A stretch of 64,000 nucleotides of DNA from Owenia fusiformis (GCA_903813345.2 CAIIXF020000007.1:13748714-13812713), one strand, 5' to 3'. Positions 35,001-47,558 are shown, counted from the first letter of the stretch. Translations and numbers: made by a program. Notes: generated by a model from the letters alone, not told the origin.

Positions 35001-38000
35001 CATGATAACTGCAACTCTAGGCCTGCTGGACCAGGGCTAGGGAGCCTCACTTCCGAATATAGGACCACATGGTGGAGGGTATGTAAGATTCTATGAATGT
35101 AGTCTTCTCCAAAGGATGGTACATGTGAATGTGAATGAGGAAATCGTCAAATTAAGGCTTATATTTAGTTGCTTTAATGAATTGTCTAATAGTTTTATCC
35201 CGGGAGTTTTATACAATTGAACAATTTTTCAAGAAGTCAGCAGTTCAGACTCACTGTCACCTATGAAGGAACAATACAATGAAATATATTTTTAGTAACC
35301 TAATACTGAGGAACTGTACATGGATTTCGTTAGAAAAGTGTTAAAATTAATAACAAGTTGTTATGACATCTTGAATGGCAAGTAATGTTATACTTTTTAC
35401 ATGTTTGAGGAATAATACATTTGATATTTCAGGCAAGAGAACACTTAGTTGAAATCCACCCTAATAATCTTGCCAACCTTGAGACCATACAGACTTCCAT
35501 TATGACAGTGTGTCTGGATGACAGGTCTCCTGGTTATTCAAAGTCAGAGCTCACCATGGTAAGAATCTTTATCAATTGCAATATATATGGAGACATGATA
35601 ATATGATCATGTGCCAGGTGTTTATGTATATTTCAATGTACTATGTAGTACTAATCATGTTGGTTAATTTAAAACATAGGATCAAATCTATTTTCATAAC
35701 TGTCTTGTTATGGCCTAGTCACATAGCCCGGCCGATGTCCGGCATCGGTAGAGCTCGGTGGATTTTTTTGGTGCCACCGAGCTCTCCTCATCGGAAGCAG
35801 AGCTCGGTGACGTGAACGGACTCCCTCCGGACATCTTCAGGCGACCGACCGAACACCGGCCGGTGACCGTACGGAGTCTGTCTCAAAATGGTAGTTTTTT
35901 TCTGCCGATGTGGCAGCAACTACCGGCCGGAGGTCGGCCGGACATCGGAAGGAATACGGCCGGTACCCAAGCAGGTAACAGGACACCGTGCGATCGCCGG
36001 CCGGGTTGTTAACGGGCTTTGAACAGTGACCGGCCGATGCTCTGTCCCACATCGGCCGGAGCTCGGTCGGAGCTCGGCCGCTGTCCGTTAAAAAACCTCG
36101 TCCTCTGGTTGTCTCAGATGCACGGAACACCGGCCGATACTCGGCCGTGCACCGGCCGACGTGTTTTCCGATGTGGTTACGATGGGGCTGCGATGACATG
36201 ATGGGGGAGCTCGGTGAGAACCCGGTGAAATTTAACTCCAAGGTTAAAATTTCACCGAGCTACCACCGATGCGGTTTTAAGCAACAAACGCCACGGATGT
36301 CCGGCCGGTGTCCGGCCGGTGTTCGGCCGAGTTCGGTGAAAATTGCATCGCTGGCTCATCGTAACCTCATCGGCCGGGCTATGTGACTAGGCCATTAAAG
36401 GGTAAAGTTATATAACAATGCTGATCTATTGTTGCAGATAGCAGAGGAAGGTCTATGTGGAGATTGTACTAATAGATGGTTTGATAAAACTTTCAATATG
36501 ATTGTCTATGCCAATGGTGTTGTCTCATCAAATAATGATGTAAGTACAACTTACAAATAACTAAAATAAATACTCAATGACCCTCTGTATAAATGCTGTG
36601 AATCTTCACTCTACTGACCTATTTTATTGTTTATACAATCCAACATACTGTTTTGTTGGTTTAAAGTGGAGTGCAAACTGAATGTAGGGATATAATTGTT
36701 TTCTTGAAAGGCATGGTGTAGTTTGAGATCCCTGTGCTATGAACTGGAATTAGAAGTAATTCTTAAACTCAAAGGTTGAAAGCTAGGTAGCCTAAGTCTT
36801 GTTACATTTTGAAATTATTTTACTAAATAAACATTGTACTAAATAATCTGCATTCCAGCATGCTCCAATGGATGCCATTGTTGTACTCTTCGAGACGCAT
36901 TACTGTCTGCTGGAGATTGAGAAAGCAGGTGGAAAGTGGAACGTAAGTGAACTTCTTCCAATAACAGAAATTAAACACCTTGCTTTAGTGAAGTGACACT
37001 TGGTGAAAGTTTCAGCACAAATCTTTATCTATTGTTCAAATACTCCTCCTTCACTTTGGTATTCTTTATAATGTCAAGTTGTCAACCCTTTCAAGATTAC
37101 ACTATCCTGCAGTATCTTTCAGAAAATTATATTTTAATTCTCTAATGAATATTTGTATATTCATGTTACTGATGTTATTGATCCTGGTTTTCTTTGTGCA
37201 GGGGTCGACTGCAATAAGAGAAAACCTACCAATTGCTCAAGAACTTGTCTTCAAACTTGATGACTACATATATAAAGCAATAGATGATGCCAAAGTCACC
37301 TTTTCTAAAATGGTAGGTACAATATGGTTAGTGTTTAATTATAAATTAAATGACCCTAATTCATGGCTATACTTTTAATTGACACACTCTCTGCTCAATT
37401 CAAATATGGATATGACTAAACCAAGAATTCACATGTGATTTGCTCAATATTTAGGTAGAAAACATTGACTTTTGTGTACCGTATTATTCGGCTTATGGAC
37501 GAAAGTACTTACGATCGTTAAAACTTGCGCCCGACACCCATATGCAAATGGCACTTCAGTTGGCTTACTACAGAATGCATAACAAGTAAGTACTGAGTCA
37601 TATTTGTTATTATTATTCAATGCTTTATTGTACTAAAAATCCCTTTCGGGTGAGTGTACAGCAAATAAACATGATAAAATAAAACTAAAACTATACATAC
37701 AATTACAATAACATACAATGCAAATTTTACATGGCATATAATGACAATATAATGTGATTGACTGATCATTAGATATATACCAACAACTACTATTAGCCTA
37801 CACCTACATGTATATATTTATATTGATAATATAGTTGTTGATCTCTTTTCAATTATTTCATAAAGGTATTTTGCAAAGGTGATACACATGTTACCCTCAG
37901 CATTAAACATATAATGAGCCTTTTCTTCGGTAGTCAATACAGTTAGATTTGGGCAAATCGAGTTAAACGTATCAAAGTATTCATATCTCATTTTTTCCAA

Positions 38001-41000
38001 TTTTTGGCACTCAAAAATAAAATGAATTTCCGTACCAGTGGTGATTTTACATAATTTGCATTTTCTTTGATCTCTCGGAACTATTGGTCTTGTATACCTT
38101 CCTCGCTCTATTTCTAAATTGTGTGCACTTATTCTTAATCGCGTCATAGATTTCCTATGTTCGGCGTTCTTTATTAAATTCAAATATGGTTCTTTTCCCC
38201 ATCGTTGTTTGATATTATTCAAAAATTCTAATTTCCCTTTATTATCATTGACAGTTTTTTCCCAATATTTTATATATCTTTTTTCAAGGATTTTCTTAAT
38301 ATCAAGCGGTTTACTTTTAATGTAATTTTTATCTTGTGGTTGAACATATGCCATTATTTTATCAATGTCATAGTACCATGATGGTTGATTATGAACTTTT
38401 GATAGTTCAATACTATCTGCATATGCATTAATTAGTAATGAACTCGTTCCTTCATTTTCTATATGATCTAAGTATTTAACTTGTTGGTAAAATATATTGA
38501 TATACATATTTTGTTATACATATTTTCTAAATATCTTCATACAAAGTTTAACATACCTACATGAGAAAAAAAGAATTGTACTGAAGTTAATCTAGCAATA
38601 TAACTGAAGTCTATAAAGTACAGGGTGGTCCAAAAAAAATGGGACACTCGCATTTCAAAAATAAATATTGATCTTCTTGACGAAAACATGTCATATTATA
38701 TACCAATGGATAGGGAATTTACTCATCTTTAATTTGGTATATCATAAGTGCAAATTTATTATAATGTCTGTCAACCATCGTCCATAATATAAATGACGTC
38801 ATTTTCGTTTCAAAACCGTTTTTTTTGCCAAGTTTTATTGTCAACTTCAATCACATAAACAGACGTTCAATACTTGTATGTCCATCATTTTGATCAATTG
38901 TAGCCCTCAATTTTGGCCTAAACTGGTCAATAGTATCATTGATATGCTGTTGAGACAACGAATTTCACTTCTCAACAATTCTATCCTTAGTAAGGGACTG
39001 AGTAGATGTAAGGGGTTCATGTTAAACCAATTCTGTTAGTTCTCCCAATATATGGTTGTCGTAGACATTGATATCGGATGATCCAATGTTTTTTGACCAT
39101 TCTGATATGAGCTCATTTTGGAATCATTATATTACATTTTCCAACAAGATGGGGCTCTAAGCAATAGATCCCACAAGAGTGTCAAATGTTTAAATGAAAA
39201 TGTGTCTAGATTCATCCCCCCTTAATCACTGCCTCCCCAGATCACCCGATCACCCAACCTCTACGACTACCACGTATGGGGAGAACTAACAGAATTAGTG
39301 AACCATAAATCCTTTACATCTATTCAGTCCCTGAAGGACAGAATTATTGAGAGGTGAAATACATTTTCTCAACAGCATATCAATGATCCTATTGATCAGT
39401 TTAGGCCAAAATTGAGGGCTACAATTGATCAAAATGATGGACGTCTGTTTATGTAAATAAAGTTGACAATAAAACTTGGTTTTTGCAAGTTTTGGAACAC
39501 CCGTTTTGAAACGAAAATGATATCATTTTTTATATTATGGACGCTGGTTGACAGACATTATAATGAATTTGAACTTATGATATACCAAATTAAAGATGAG
39601 TAAATTCCTTATCCATTGGTATATAACATGACATTTTTTCACCAAGAAAATCAATATTTATTTTTGAAATACGAGTGTCCCCATTTTTTTGGACCACCCT
39701 GTATATATAAGTGAAAACTATAAAGTCTTGCCCTTTACTTGTATTTTAGGGAGAAATGATGTAATATATTTATTTGGATTTTAAATATATCTAAAATACC
39801 TTATATCCCAGAATAGTCTCTTATTACCTCTAGCTATCACATTTCCAGTAGTTTACCAGGCTCAAAATTCAAAAACCACTTAACTTAATTTAAAATAAAC
39901 CTTTCTAGGAACACCTCAGAAGTGGAACACTGTTTGAGGTTTCAAAGGTTTCCCTTACACAGGTTTTACTGTATTATTTTTTCAGACCAGCCCCTACCTA
40001 TGAAACAGCAAGCACCAGGAAGTTCTACAATGCACGTACAGAGACTATGAGGACTTGTACAGTGGAGATGGTAGATTGGTGTAAGACTATGCTTGACCCA
40101 ACCCAAACAGTAAGAGCCTGTATCATCATTTCCACAAAAAAATATCATGTATGATCTTTTAGAAAAGGCTTGAGGTTTTGACCTGAGATAATGTTCACTA
40201 AGAATTGCAAATACATGTAGATTGAAAGTTAATGGAAAGTAGGTCATATTTCTGAAACATATAGATTTAAGGGAGAATGCTTTAAGGTAATGTTAGTTGT
40301 TGGGAAAACAAATGGATGTAAAAATCACTTTGGACTATTGGGATTTTGGGTAATTTATGAAATGTTCTGAATTTTCTAGAATGAGCATAAACTGCAGAAA
40401 TATCTGACTGCTTATAACAAGCACAACCAACTTTTCTCAGAGGCCATGGACAATCATGGTGAGTCTTATACTTAATGTCCTAGTAGCATGTATGCTAAAA
40501 TGAAGTGTAAGGCTTCTATGCAACAGAAGGATAATAGGAGTAGGAGTATTAGAGCATACAAGATTTATTAAAACACATTTGAGATTTTTCCATGTTGCCT
40601 TTGACAGTTTCAATCAGTTTATCATTGCATTTGATTCTTACAGGTGTAGATCGTCATTTGTTTGGCCTGCAGTGCATTGCCATGGAAACAGGAACTCCAG
40701 ATCCTCTTCTTTTTACTGATCCATCTTACACTAAAAGGTAAATGTTTGGTTGAAAACGTTGAGTTAAATATAAAATGTTCACATTATGCACAACATTTAT
40801 AAATCAATCAACTTGTATCAGGATGTTTTTATTGTCAACCAATTTATTAAATAATTTCTAGGATTTGATATATTTTTGTACTAATTTTCGCGTTGCTTGT
40901 TTCAGTGGTGGAGGTGGGAACTACATTCTCTCCACAAGTTTCGTAGGGTATTCTGGGATACATGGAGGTGTTGCACCCATGTGTAAGAATGGATATGGAA

Positions 41001-44000
41001 CCTTCTATGGAATGGATCAAAACAGGTGATCATTTGAAATACTAGGATAGAGAACCAGGCATTTTTCTATTAATTAACCAACATTGAGATCAGTGCAATA
41101 TAATCATCCAGTCTACTATCAATGTTATTTATTTTTTCTTACCCCTCCCAGTCAAGTCATTCATGCAAAATAACAAATTGTAAATACTTGACCCAATCAT
41201 CTTCAGCTTATTTGTCAAATTGTGTTAATCAAAATGAAATTTGAGATTTTGTTTGGAATGAGAAGTTGCACCATTGGCTTTCCTGAACTTAATCATGGGT
41301 TATGCAGTTGGATATCAGTTAATGATAGGATATTATGAATAAATTTCAGTTTAGTTCAATATCTTCTTTTGGGTAATAATAGCATGGCCGTAGCCAGGGG
41401 GATACCATGGGTGTGACCACACCCCTCCCCCCACCCCAACAAAAAAGAAAAAAGCAATTTTGCAAAATTTGTTGAAAAAAACATGAACAAATTATAGTTT
41501 GAAATGTTAAGAATGCACCATATACAATGCAAATTTTAAAAAGTTTCCAGTGGTGAACCCCTTACCCCCTTTTTGGGGCTCGCTTCACTTGCACAAATGT
41601 AAACCCAAAAATTTGCACCAGCATAGTATCAAGATTATCACATTAACTCAAACAATTTGTTTCACTGGTGATCCGCTCGATTACGCTGGTTACAGAAACG
41701 GTTCGTTTAATAACAAAATGTCGGAACGTCGAAGGTACGATTTTTCTTTTTTCCTTATTTCACACATTGTAGGCAGAATCCCCACGACGTTTTTTCTCAC
41801 AAACATGTATCAGTATCATATATTTTGGAAAATGTACATATTTGCGAAAAACTAGCTCAGAAGACAAAAGAATTGTCGATTTAATTCCTCATTTAAGTAA
41901 CATAAACGGTTTGGGTTAAAAGTGCAGAACTCAACTGTTTTTCGAAATACCGTTTATGTAACTTAAGTGAGGAATTAAATCGACGATTCTGTTGTCTTCT
42001 GAACTATTTGTTCGCAAATATGTGCATTTTCTTAAACATACAGGGCCGTCAGATGGGGGGGTGCGATGGGTGCGACCGCACCCCCCTTTGTCACCCCCCA
42101 AAATAAATTTGAAAAAAAAAATTTGAAAAATTTTTTTTTTTGAAAAATATTTTTTTTGTAATTTTTTTTCATTGACTCATACACTTTGAAAGTACCCAGA
42201 AAGCACCAAATAGCATCGTAAAATTGTAAAATTTTCTAGGGGTATTGGCCATTCCTCACACCACCCACAAAACAATGGAAAAGTTCTAAATTTATTTTAG
42301 AGTTTTGTCTCAGACACTTTTAAAGTGCCCAGATATCATCAAATAGCTCCTTGATATACATTAGTTAGTGTTTCTGGGAGACTTACCCCTCTTGCATCTT
42401 GCACTTGCATAACAACCCCCCCCCTCTGGCGCCCCCCCCCCCTTGACCCCCCCCCAAAAAAAAAATTGTGATTTTCTCAAATTCTTTAATTGACTCATAC
42501 ATTTTGAAAGTGCCCAGAAAGCACCAAATAGCGTCGTAAAATTGTAAAATTTTCTAGGGGGAGTGGGCCACCCCTCACACCCCAAACAAAACAATGGAAA
42601 AGTTCTGAATTTGTTTTTTGTATTGTCTCAGACACTTTTAAATTGCCCAGACATCATTAAATAGCTCCTTGATAAAGTTAATGATTCTGGAAAACAAACA
42701 CTTACTCGCCCTCTGGCACCCTTAACACCCCCCCCCCAAAAAAAATTGAGATTTTTCAAATTTTTTTATTGACTCATACCCAGAAAGCACCAAATACCAT
42801 CTTAAAATTGTAAAATTTTCTTGGGAAACAGGCACTTTTAGGCACATACACTTTTAAAGTGCCCAAACTTCATCGAATAGCACCTTGATATTGTAAATTT
42901 TGATATGGGGGACAAACACTTGCTCCCCCTCTGGCACCCCAGCCCCACCTCCCCCTCTGGCACCCCTCCCCCCTTTGACACCCCCAAAATTTGAGAAAAA
43001 TTGTGATTGTTTTTCAATGTTTTTTATTGACTAATACACTTTAAGAGTGCCCAGAAGCACCAAATATCATCTTTAAATTGTAAAATTTTCTAGGAGAGTT
43101 AGCCACCCCTCACATCCCCCACAAAACAAAAGAAAATATTCTGAATTTCATTTATTGTCTCAGACATTTTTTAAGTGCCCAGACATCATCAAATAGCACC
43201 TTGATATGGTCAATGTTTCTGGGGGACAACCCCTTGCTCCCCTACTGGCACCCCAACCCACTTCACCCTCTCATTGTCTTTGACACCCCCAAAAGAATTT
43301 GAAAAAAATTCACATTTTTCTTATTGACTCATAACGCACAGGCGTACCAGATGGTTGCAAATTCGCTCCAAATACAACCAAATTTCAAAATTTTCCTGGG
43401 GGAGAACCCCCAGACCCCCCTGAATGCTAGGTTTTTTATTCACTCAACTCTTATTCCCGTGGTGGTGGCGTACTACTTAGAAACTTACACTTTGAAAGTG
43501 CCCAGAAAGCACCAAATAGCATCTCAAAACAGTAAAATTTTCTAGGGGGAGTGGACCACTCCTCACACCCCCCACAAAACAATTGGAACATTTGGAAGTT
43601 GCATGCATTTGTTAATTCCAAACCAATATAGGGGGTTGCTCCCCCCCCCCCCCCCCTCTGTCTTACGCGATTTGATTTACGCGGCAAAAAAATGTCAATT
43701 TTATATTAGTAAGCTAAAAACCGCACCCCCCTTGGAGAAAAGTGTCTTACGGGCCTGACATATGATACTGATACACATTTGTGATAAAAATATCGTGGGA
43801 ATTCTGCCTACAACGTGTGAAATAAGGAAAAAAGAAAAATTGTACCTTCGATGTTCCAACATTTTGTTACCAAAACGAACCGTTTCAGTAACCAGCGTAA
43901 TCGAGTGGATCACCAGTGTTGTTTGAAATATTTAAACACAATGCAAAAATTAGAATATTATGATAATTACGACTACTGCTTATTTTACACAAAATCACAT

Positions 44001-44200
44001 GGAATCATGGAAAGTAGAACTTTCTGTAACATTTACTTGAATTTCTGTCAATTATCTTATATTTCAGGTGCAAGTTCTTTATTGTATCCTGGGTAGAGGA
44101 TAAGGAGACCGACCCCTGGTTACTATGGGGAAGTCTCAGTAAGGCTCTAGATGAGATGAAGCAGCTCCTTGACGACACCAAGTATAGGCCAAAGCTATAA
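32089..44200 (+). CDS. CROT: Peroxisomal carnitine O-octanoyltransferase, complete
   Basis: Moves medium-chain acyl groups between CoA and carnitine so that shortened chains can leave peroxisomes. Fifteen exons: 32089-32227, 32881-33005, 33499-33680, 34375-34499, 34873-35078, 35433-35558, 36438-36539, 36859-36942, 37202-37312, 37455-37585, 39986-40109, 40380-40458, 40644-40737, 40906-41025, 44068-44200. They join in phase to 626 residues (human 612). Choline/carnitine acyltransferase landmarks: LPSLPIPKLEQTLKKYL, WWEDFAYLSWRKPIAPLVNF, the catalytic His at residue 336 (HAPMDA), LALQLAYYRMH-type helix (MALQLAYYRMH), RTETMRTCT, HLFGLQCIAMETG, and the carnitine-site STS at 552-554 (STSFVGY). The best match is CROT rather than CRAT or CPT because of the HAPxDA form and overall length. 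It ends PKL, a non-canonical PTS1-like tripeptide. No mitochondrial presequence is seen. ATG context is CAGGATGG. Confidence 0.95.
33077..33254. repeat. Short TIR element (MITE-like) in CROT intron
   Basis: 178 bp bounded by AGCTTGTATTCGTGAAT and its inverted copy ATTCGTGAATACAAGCT; the TATTCGTGAATA core is itself palindromic. An inner pair, ATTTAAATATGAAT and ATTCATATTTAAAT, strengthens the fold. No clear target duplication. Confidence 0.75.
35711..36394. mobile_element. GC-rich foldback (MITE-like) element, copy B
   Basis: 684 bp with inverted ends TGGCCTAGTCACATAGCCCG / CGGGCTATGTGACTAGGCCA and TTA on both sides (35708-35710, 36395-36397), as in PIF/Harbinger-type insertions. It is copy A (9970-10524) in reverse orientation, with about 130 extra bases near 35907-36040. 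CGGCCG-type motifs fill the interior. The open frames inside on both strands are repeat artefacts. Confidence 0.87.
37611..38504 (-). mobile_element. 5'-truncated LINE 3' end in CROT intron
   Basis: Flanked by CATATTTGTTAT (37599-37610) and CATATTTTGTTAT (38505-38517), a target duplication with one T difference. On the minus strand it ends AATAAAGCATTGAATAATAATA, a short ATA-type tail. It carries an open frame for the C-terminal end of a LINE protein. It differs from the RETSAT-intron LINE in both protein and tail. Confidence 0.85.
37818..38504 (-). pseudogene. C-terminal fragment of a LINE ORF2 protein
   Basis: About 228 codons open to a stop at 37818. Typical LINE C-terminal features: RLRISAHNLEIERGRY, then a Cys-His knuckle (KCKLCKITTGTEIHFIFECQK) and KAHYMFNAE. 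There is no reverse transcriptase or endonuclease because the copy is 5'-truncated. The apparent ATG at 38507 lies in the target-site duplication, so it is not the element's start. Confidence 0.8.
38621..39701. mobile_element. Mariner-derived foldback, arms ~440 bp
   Basis: TA-flanked. Left end CAGGGTGGTCCAAAAAAAAT; right end TTTTTTTGGACCACCCTG. The inverted similarity runs all the way from the ends to about 39061 and 39264, so both arms are about 440 bp around a 200-bp centre. Read on the plus strand, the centre and right arm encode a decayed Tc1/mariner transposase C-terminus: IFQQDGA (second catalytic Asp), then RSPNLYDYHVWGELTELV (third Asp region), with two in-frame stops, ending at a TAA near 39456. 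The left arm is therefore an inverted extra copy of the 3' end. Confidence 0.85.
41380..41460. repeat. hAT-like terminus relic
   Basis: ATGGCCGTAGCCAGGGGGAT followed by C/G-rich sequence resembles the ends of non-autonomous hAT elements (CAGTGGCGTAGCC...). No matching right end was found before the next element at 41662, so this is a fragment at best. Confidence 0.4.
41662..43919. mobile_element. Foldback element interrupted by a hAT-like insertion
   Basis: Ends CACTGGTGATCCGCTCGATT and its inverted copy AATCGAGTGGATCACCAGTG, flanked by TTGTTT on both sides. The arms pair over their whole length: left 41662 to about 41914, right about 41953-42042 continuing at 43758-43919. The centre is a short loop around 41915-41952. 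A separate element (42043-43757) sits inside the right arm; without it the foldback is about 550 bp. It lies in the last CROT intron. Confidence 0.85.
42043..43757. mobile_element. CAGGGCCGT-ended hAT-like element with internal tandem units (copy 1)
   Basis: Ends CAGGGCCGTCAGATGGGGGG and, inverted, CAGGCCCGTAAGACACTTTT. Flanked by ACATA on both sides, a 5-bp duplication confirmed by the interrupted foldback. The interior is several about 220-bp degenerate tandem units (CACTTTGAAAGTGCCCAGAA, GCACCAAATAGCATC, CAAATAGCTCCTTGATA), with C-runs up to about 20. There is no transposase. Copy 2 is at 48684-52057 in the opposite orientation. Confidence 0.8.
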
Positions 44201-44669
44201 TAATACCTAGCATAGGAGAACCTCAGGGCCATCACGAGGGTATGACTGAATATCCACCTAGCTCAAAATCAAAATGCAGCAATTTTGTTAATTTTTATTT
44301 AACTGGGGAAATAGCACCTCGTGTTAGAAAATGCTAAGGTTGTGACCAATCAAATGAATATATTGTAAAGGCCAAAACATATGTGGCCATTTTACAATAT
44401 GCAATGTCAGGACACAAGAAATGACATTGGCAGATTGATTTAGCTCAATTAGAAATCCACACAAATCATGCAGTATCAACTAATTTATAAAATATATGTA
44501 ATCAAGTGTGAATTGCATTCGTATTGTACAAATAGGAAGTTCATATAATGATTATAGACTCAGATGTATTGTTGTGAATGACCAGACCAATGGGGGTTTC
44601 ATTGGCAGTTATGTGATGCAGTCAGTGGGGTCATTTGTCAAAGTACACTCTATTCCAAGGTTTATACTA

Positions 44670-45241
44670 CAGGGTGGGCCAAAAAAACGCCACTTTTCTT
44701 TCAAGACACTATAACTTTTTTTTTTCCAACCTACACACCCCAAATTTTGCAGTTATATAGTGCCAGGGGTTCTTAGTAATAATATAATGTAACAAGTCCT
44801 TCAACTTGGATTATATTTGATCTAAAAGAGGAGTTCAATTGGTCCTCCACCCTATTTGATGATAGATTTTAGTTTTTTTCAACCTGTCTTTATTGCCAGC
44901 TTTAGTTGAGCATTTTTTAGATTGGGTGGCTTTAAACAATCTCCTAGAGACCTTCCCATACCTTATACTCACTGGGGTTTGAATTATGGCTATTAGGTTG
45001 ACGGTCATCAGGCCGTATCAGTTCAGGAACATTTTGCAAGTTATGCTTATTTCTCATGTCACACCACATGTTTACATGAGACGCTGGTGACATATTTTAT
45101 TCAAGTAAAAGTGTAAAATTCATGATCCATGGCTAGATAACAACCTCAAGTTTCATTTGGTATGCAAATTATGATTTTGTATCACAAATTAAAAACATTC
45201 TAGCATTTTGAAAAAAAGTGGCGTTTTTTTGGCCCACCCTG
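44670..45241. mobile_element. Mariner-type MITE
   Basis: 572 bp, TA on both sides, with about 30-bp terminal inverted repeats: CAGGGTGGGCCAAAAAAACG and CGTTTTTTTGGCCCACCCTG. The interior shows no transposase and does not fold further. Its ends resemble those of the mariner-derived foldback at 38621-39701 (CAGGGTGGTCCAAAAAAA). Confidence 0.85.
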
Positions 45242-45269
45242 TACATCAACATCAATATCTTAATGGGTC

Positions 45270-45726
45270 ATTCCTGGCCAGACCATTTCTATCCTTTCTA
45301 TCCTTATATGATAGCTATAATCATATACATACTTTCCATATTTAGCAAATGTTTTTATATAGTCAATATTGATCATTAAAAATGTAGTGTACATTTCCAG
45401 TAAGATGCCATCTTTTAAGATTTCACTAAGGAAGTGATGTCATCAACTCTCTTTCTTTCATAACCTTGTCTGTAACAGTATAGAGAAGTAGCACAAAATC
45501 TCTTCTGGACAAGTGGTCCTTACTTTATGTGCAAAGAGAATTCAGTTGATTTTGCAATTCTGAATAGCTCTTTACCTATTGCTATATGCAAAGTTGGACA
45601 CTACATTTTTAATGATCAATATTGATCATATCAAAACATTTTTCCATGTTTTGCTAAACATGGAAAGTATATATACGTATATGGTTATAGTTACTATATT
45701 ACGAGAGAGATGGTCTGGCAAGGAAT
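45270..45726. repeat. Foldback element with imperfect ~130-bp arms
   Basis: The left arm (45270 to about 45395) begins ATTCCTGGCCAGACCAT and includes CAATATTGATCATTAAAAAT and GTAGTGTACA. The right arm (about 45592-45726) is its inverted copy, ending ATGGTCTGGCAAGGAAT. The loop of about 195 bp is AT-rich. No clear target duplication. Confidence 0.75.
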
Positions 45727-46596
45727 ATACCTTTAACTTAATGATGGAAATGGGCAAACATTAAAAAAGATGGAAATGATGTGACGTTATACATGTACAT
45801 ATAGAAAATTGAATCATGAAATACATGTCTTTTTGCTTATTTAGCTTTGAAATATCACTTGGTCTTTGTTAGATTTTAGAAGATTTGCATGTTTGTCTTC
45901 AATGTTCATCTATTTGAATTATGTGCATAATATTTTACTAAAACCATGATTTACGCAGTTATTTTCTTGTGTTCAATTTCCTAGGGTTTCTAAATTTTCT
46001 AAGAAAAAGTATGACTAAATCCCCATTTACACAATGTTGAAAAGATTTAAAAGTGTAAGGATCACAATCTTTAGGTTAAATCAAAATCCACATGACAACA
46101 AGATTATCTAGTATGTCAATGGACCTTTACATTTTGTTCTTGTCTGTTTATTCCATGCTGTGTAATGGTATCTAGCCCAATCGAAACCGCTTCTGTATTT
46201 ATTCATCTACGCATATATAAGTTTACCCTTCTAAGCCTCTATGCAATACAACATTACAACAGGTGCAGCAATGCAACTTAGACTATCTGAGACTGTAGAT
46301 TGCTACTTTTACTTTTATTCAGTGTGAAAATTGTGATTTTAGATCAACAATTAAAAAGATCAAAAAAGTGGCATTTTCTGTCCCAACCTGTAAATTGTCA
46401 TAACTTATATGCTCTTACAGTATAAAGTGCAATGTACATACATGTAGAAATACTGTACTAGTACACAAAAATGCAATGAAGTTAGATTTAAAATTTACTG
46501 AGGTGTAAATAATATATATAAAATTGAGTAAATAATCACAACCTGTGACAGGATAAGAGGGCATGTCCTCCCTCAGTAAGATTTTTTAAGATTTTT

Positions 46597-46673
46597 ATGT
46601 CACCACCACAAGTATGGAAGGTGCTCGGCATTTGTTACAAATGGCATCTGTAACAAATGGCAGGTGGTGACAT
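46597..46673. repeat. ATGTCACC-family interspersed repeat
   Basis: 77-bp minimal copy with intact ends: ATGTCACCACCACAAGTATG and AATGGCAGGTGGTGACAT, followed by the shared TTTGCATATTAATGCCTTG. It shows what is left of the family without the internal array. Confidence 0.7.
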
Positions 46674-47558
46674 TTTGCATATTAATGCCTTGTTTTTCAT
46701 ATAAAAGTCTTAATAATCATTCATTTAAATGTAAAATGTGTATTATTATTTTATTGTAAATAAGATGTAGAATTTTAGTAATGTTTATTCTTTTATCTGT
46801 GATTATTATGTAATTAGACAAAATGAGACATTTTTATCTACATTTACTTTGTTATAAATAAATTAGTTTTTCACACAAGACTTGGCGTTTTGACATTCTT
46901 TACTTTCTGTTGTATATAGTGGCATTACATTTCTCGAGTCTATAAAATCAACATTATCCAATGTTTCCTTCGATATAGAGCCTATTTTGGAAACTTATTC
47001 ATAATGGCAGTCTCCAATATGGTTTTATGTACTTTTTTTATAATTTCAATCAAAACCCCAACATTATGTGAGACAATAATTTAAGGGTTATAAGCCATTC
47101 TGTTGCTCATATCATCTTTCTGTTTTACTTGAAACATGATCTCAAGGCTGAGAAGAAATGTGATGCCATTATTGCAGCAAGTGAACTCCATGATTAAAAA
47201 GTTTCCTTATCCAATTGATAGATGGCACTACAATCATTCCACAAAAACCTACCTTTGAAACTTTTTGAATATGAAATTACATCAATCGGACATCAATTAT
47301 ATTGCAAGTTACAATAAACACTAATATTTAAATTTAACTTAAATCAACTTGACACGCTTGATTTGCATGTTTAAAGGCAGAATCAGATCTAGCGATTACT
47401 TTGGTGCTTCATCTTGACAAAAATTGTTTCAATTTTAGAATATTTTGGGCTCATATCATTCCTTGTCATGTCTATTTTCTAAAAATACCCAAAGGAAAGG
47501 TATACTTCATCTGAGGAAAACTAAAGACTTTTACAGTAATGCAATCATTTGTCATTTG

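Noticed and set aside
46355-46400. AAAAAGTGGCATTTTCTGTC followed by CCAACCTGTAAATTG as a mariner right end
   Set aside because: Only loosely similar to the 45241 end, with no TA-flanked partner; probably an old relic or chance.
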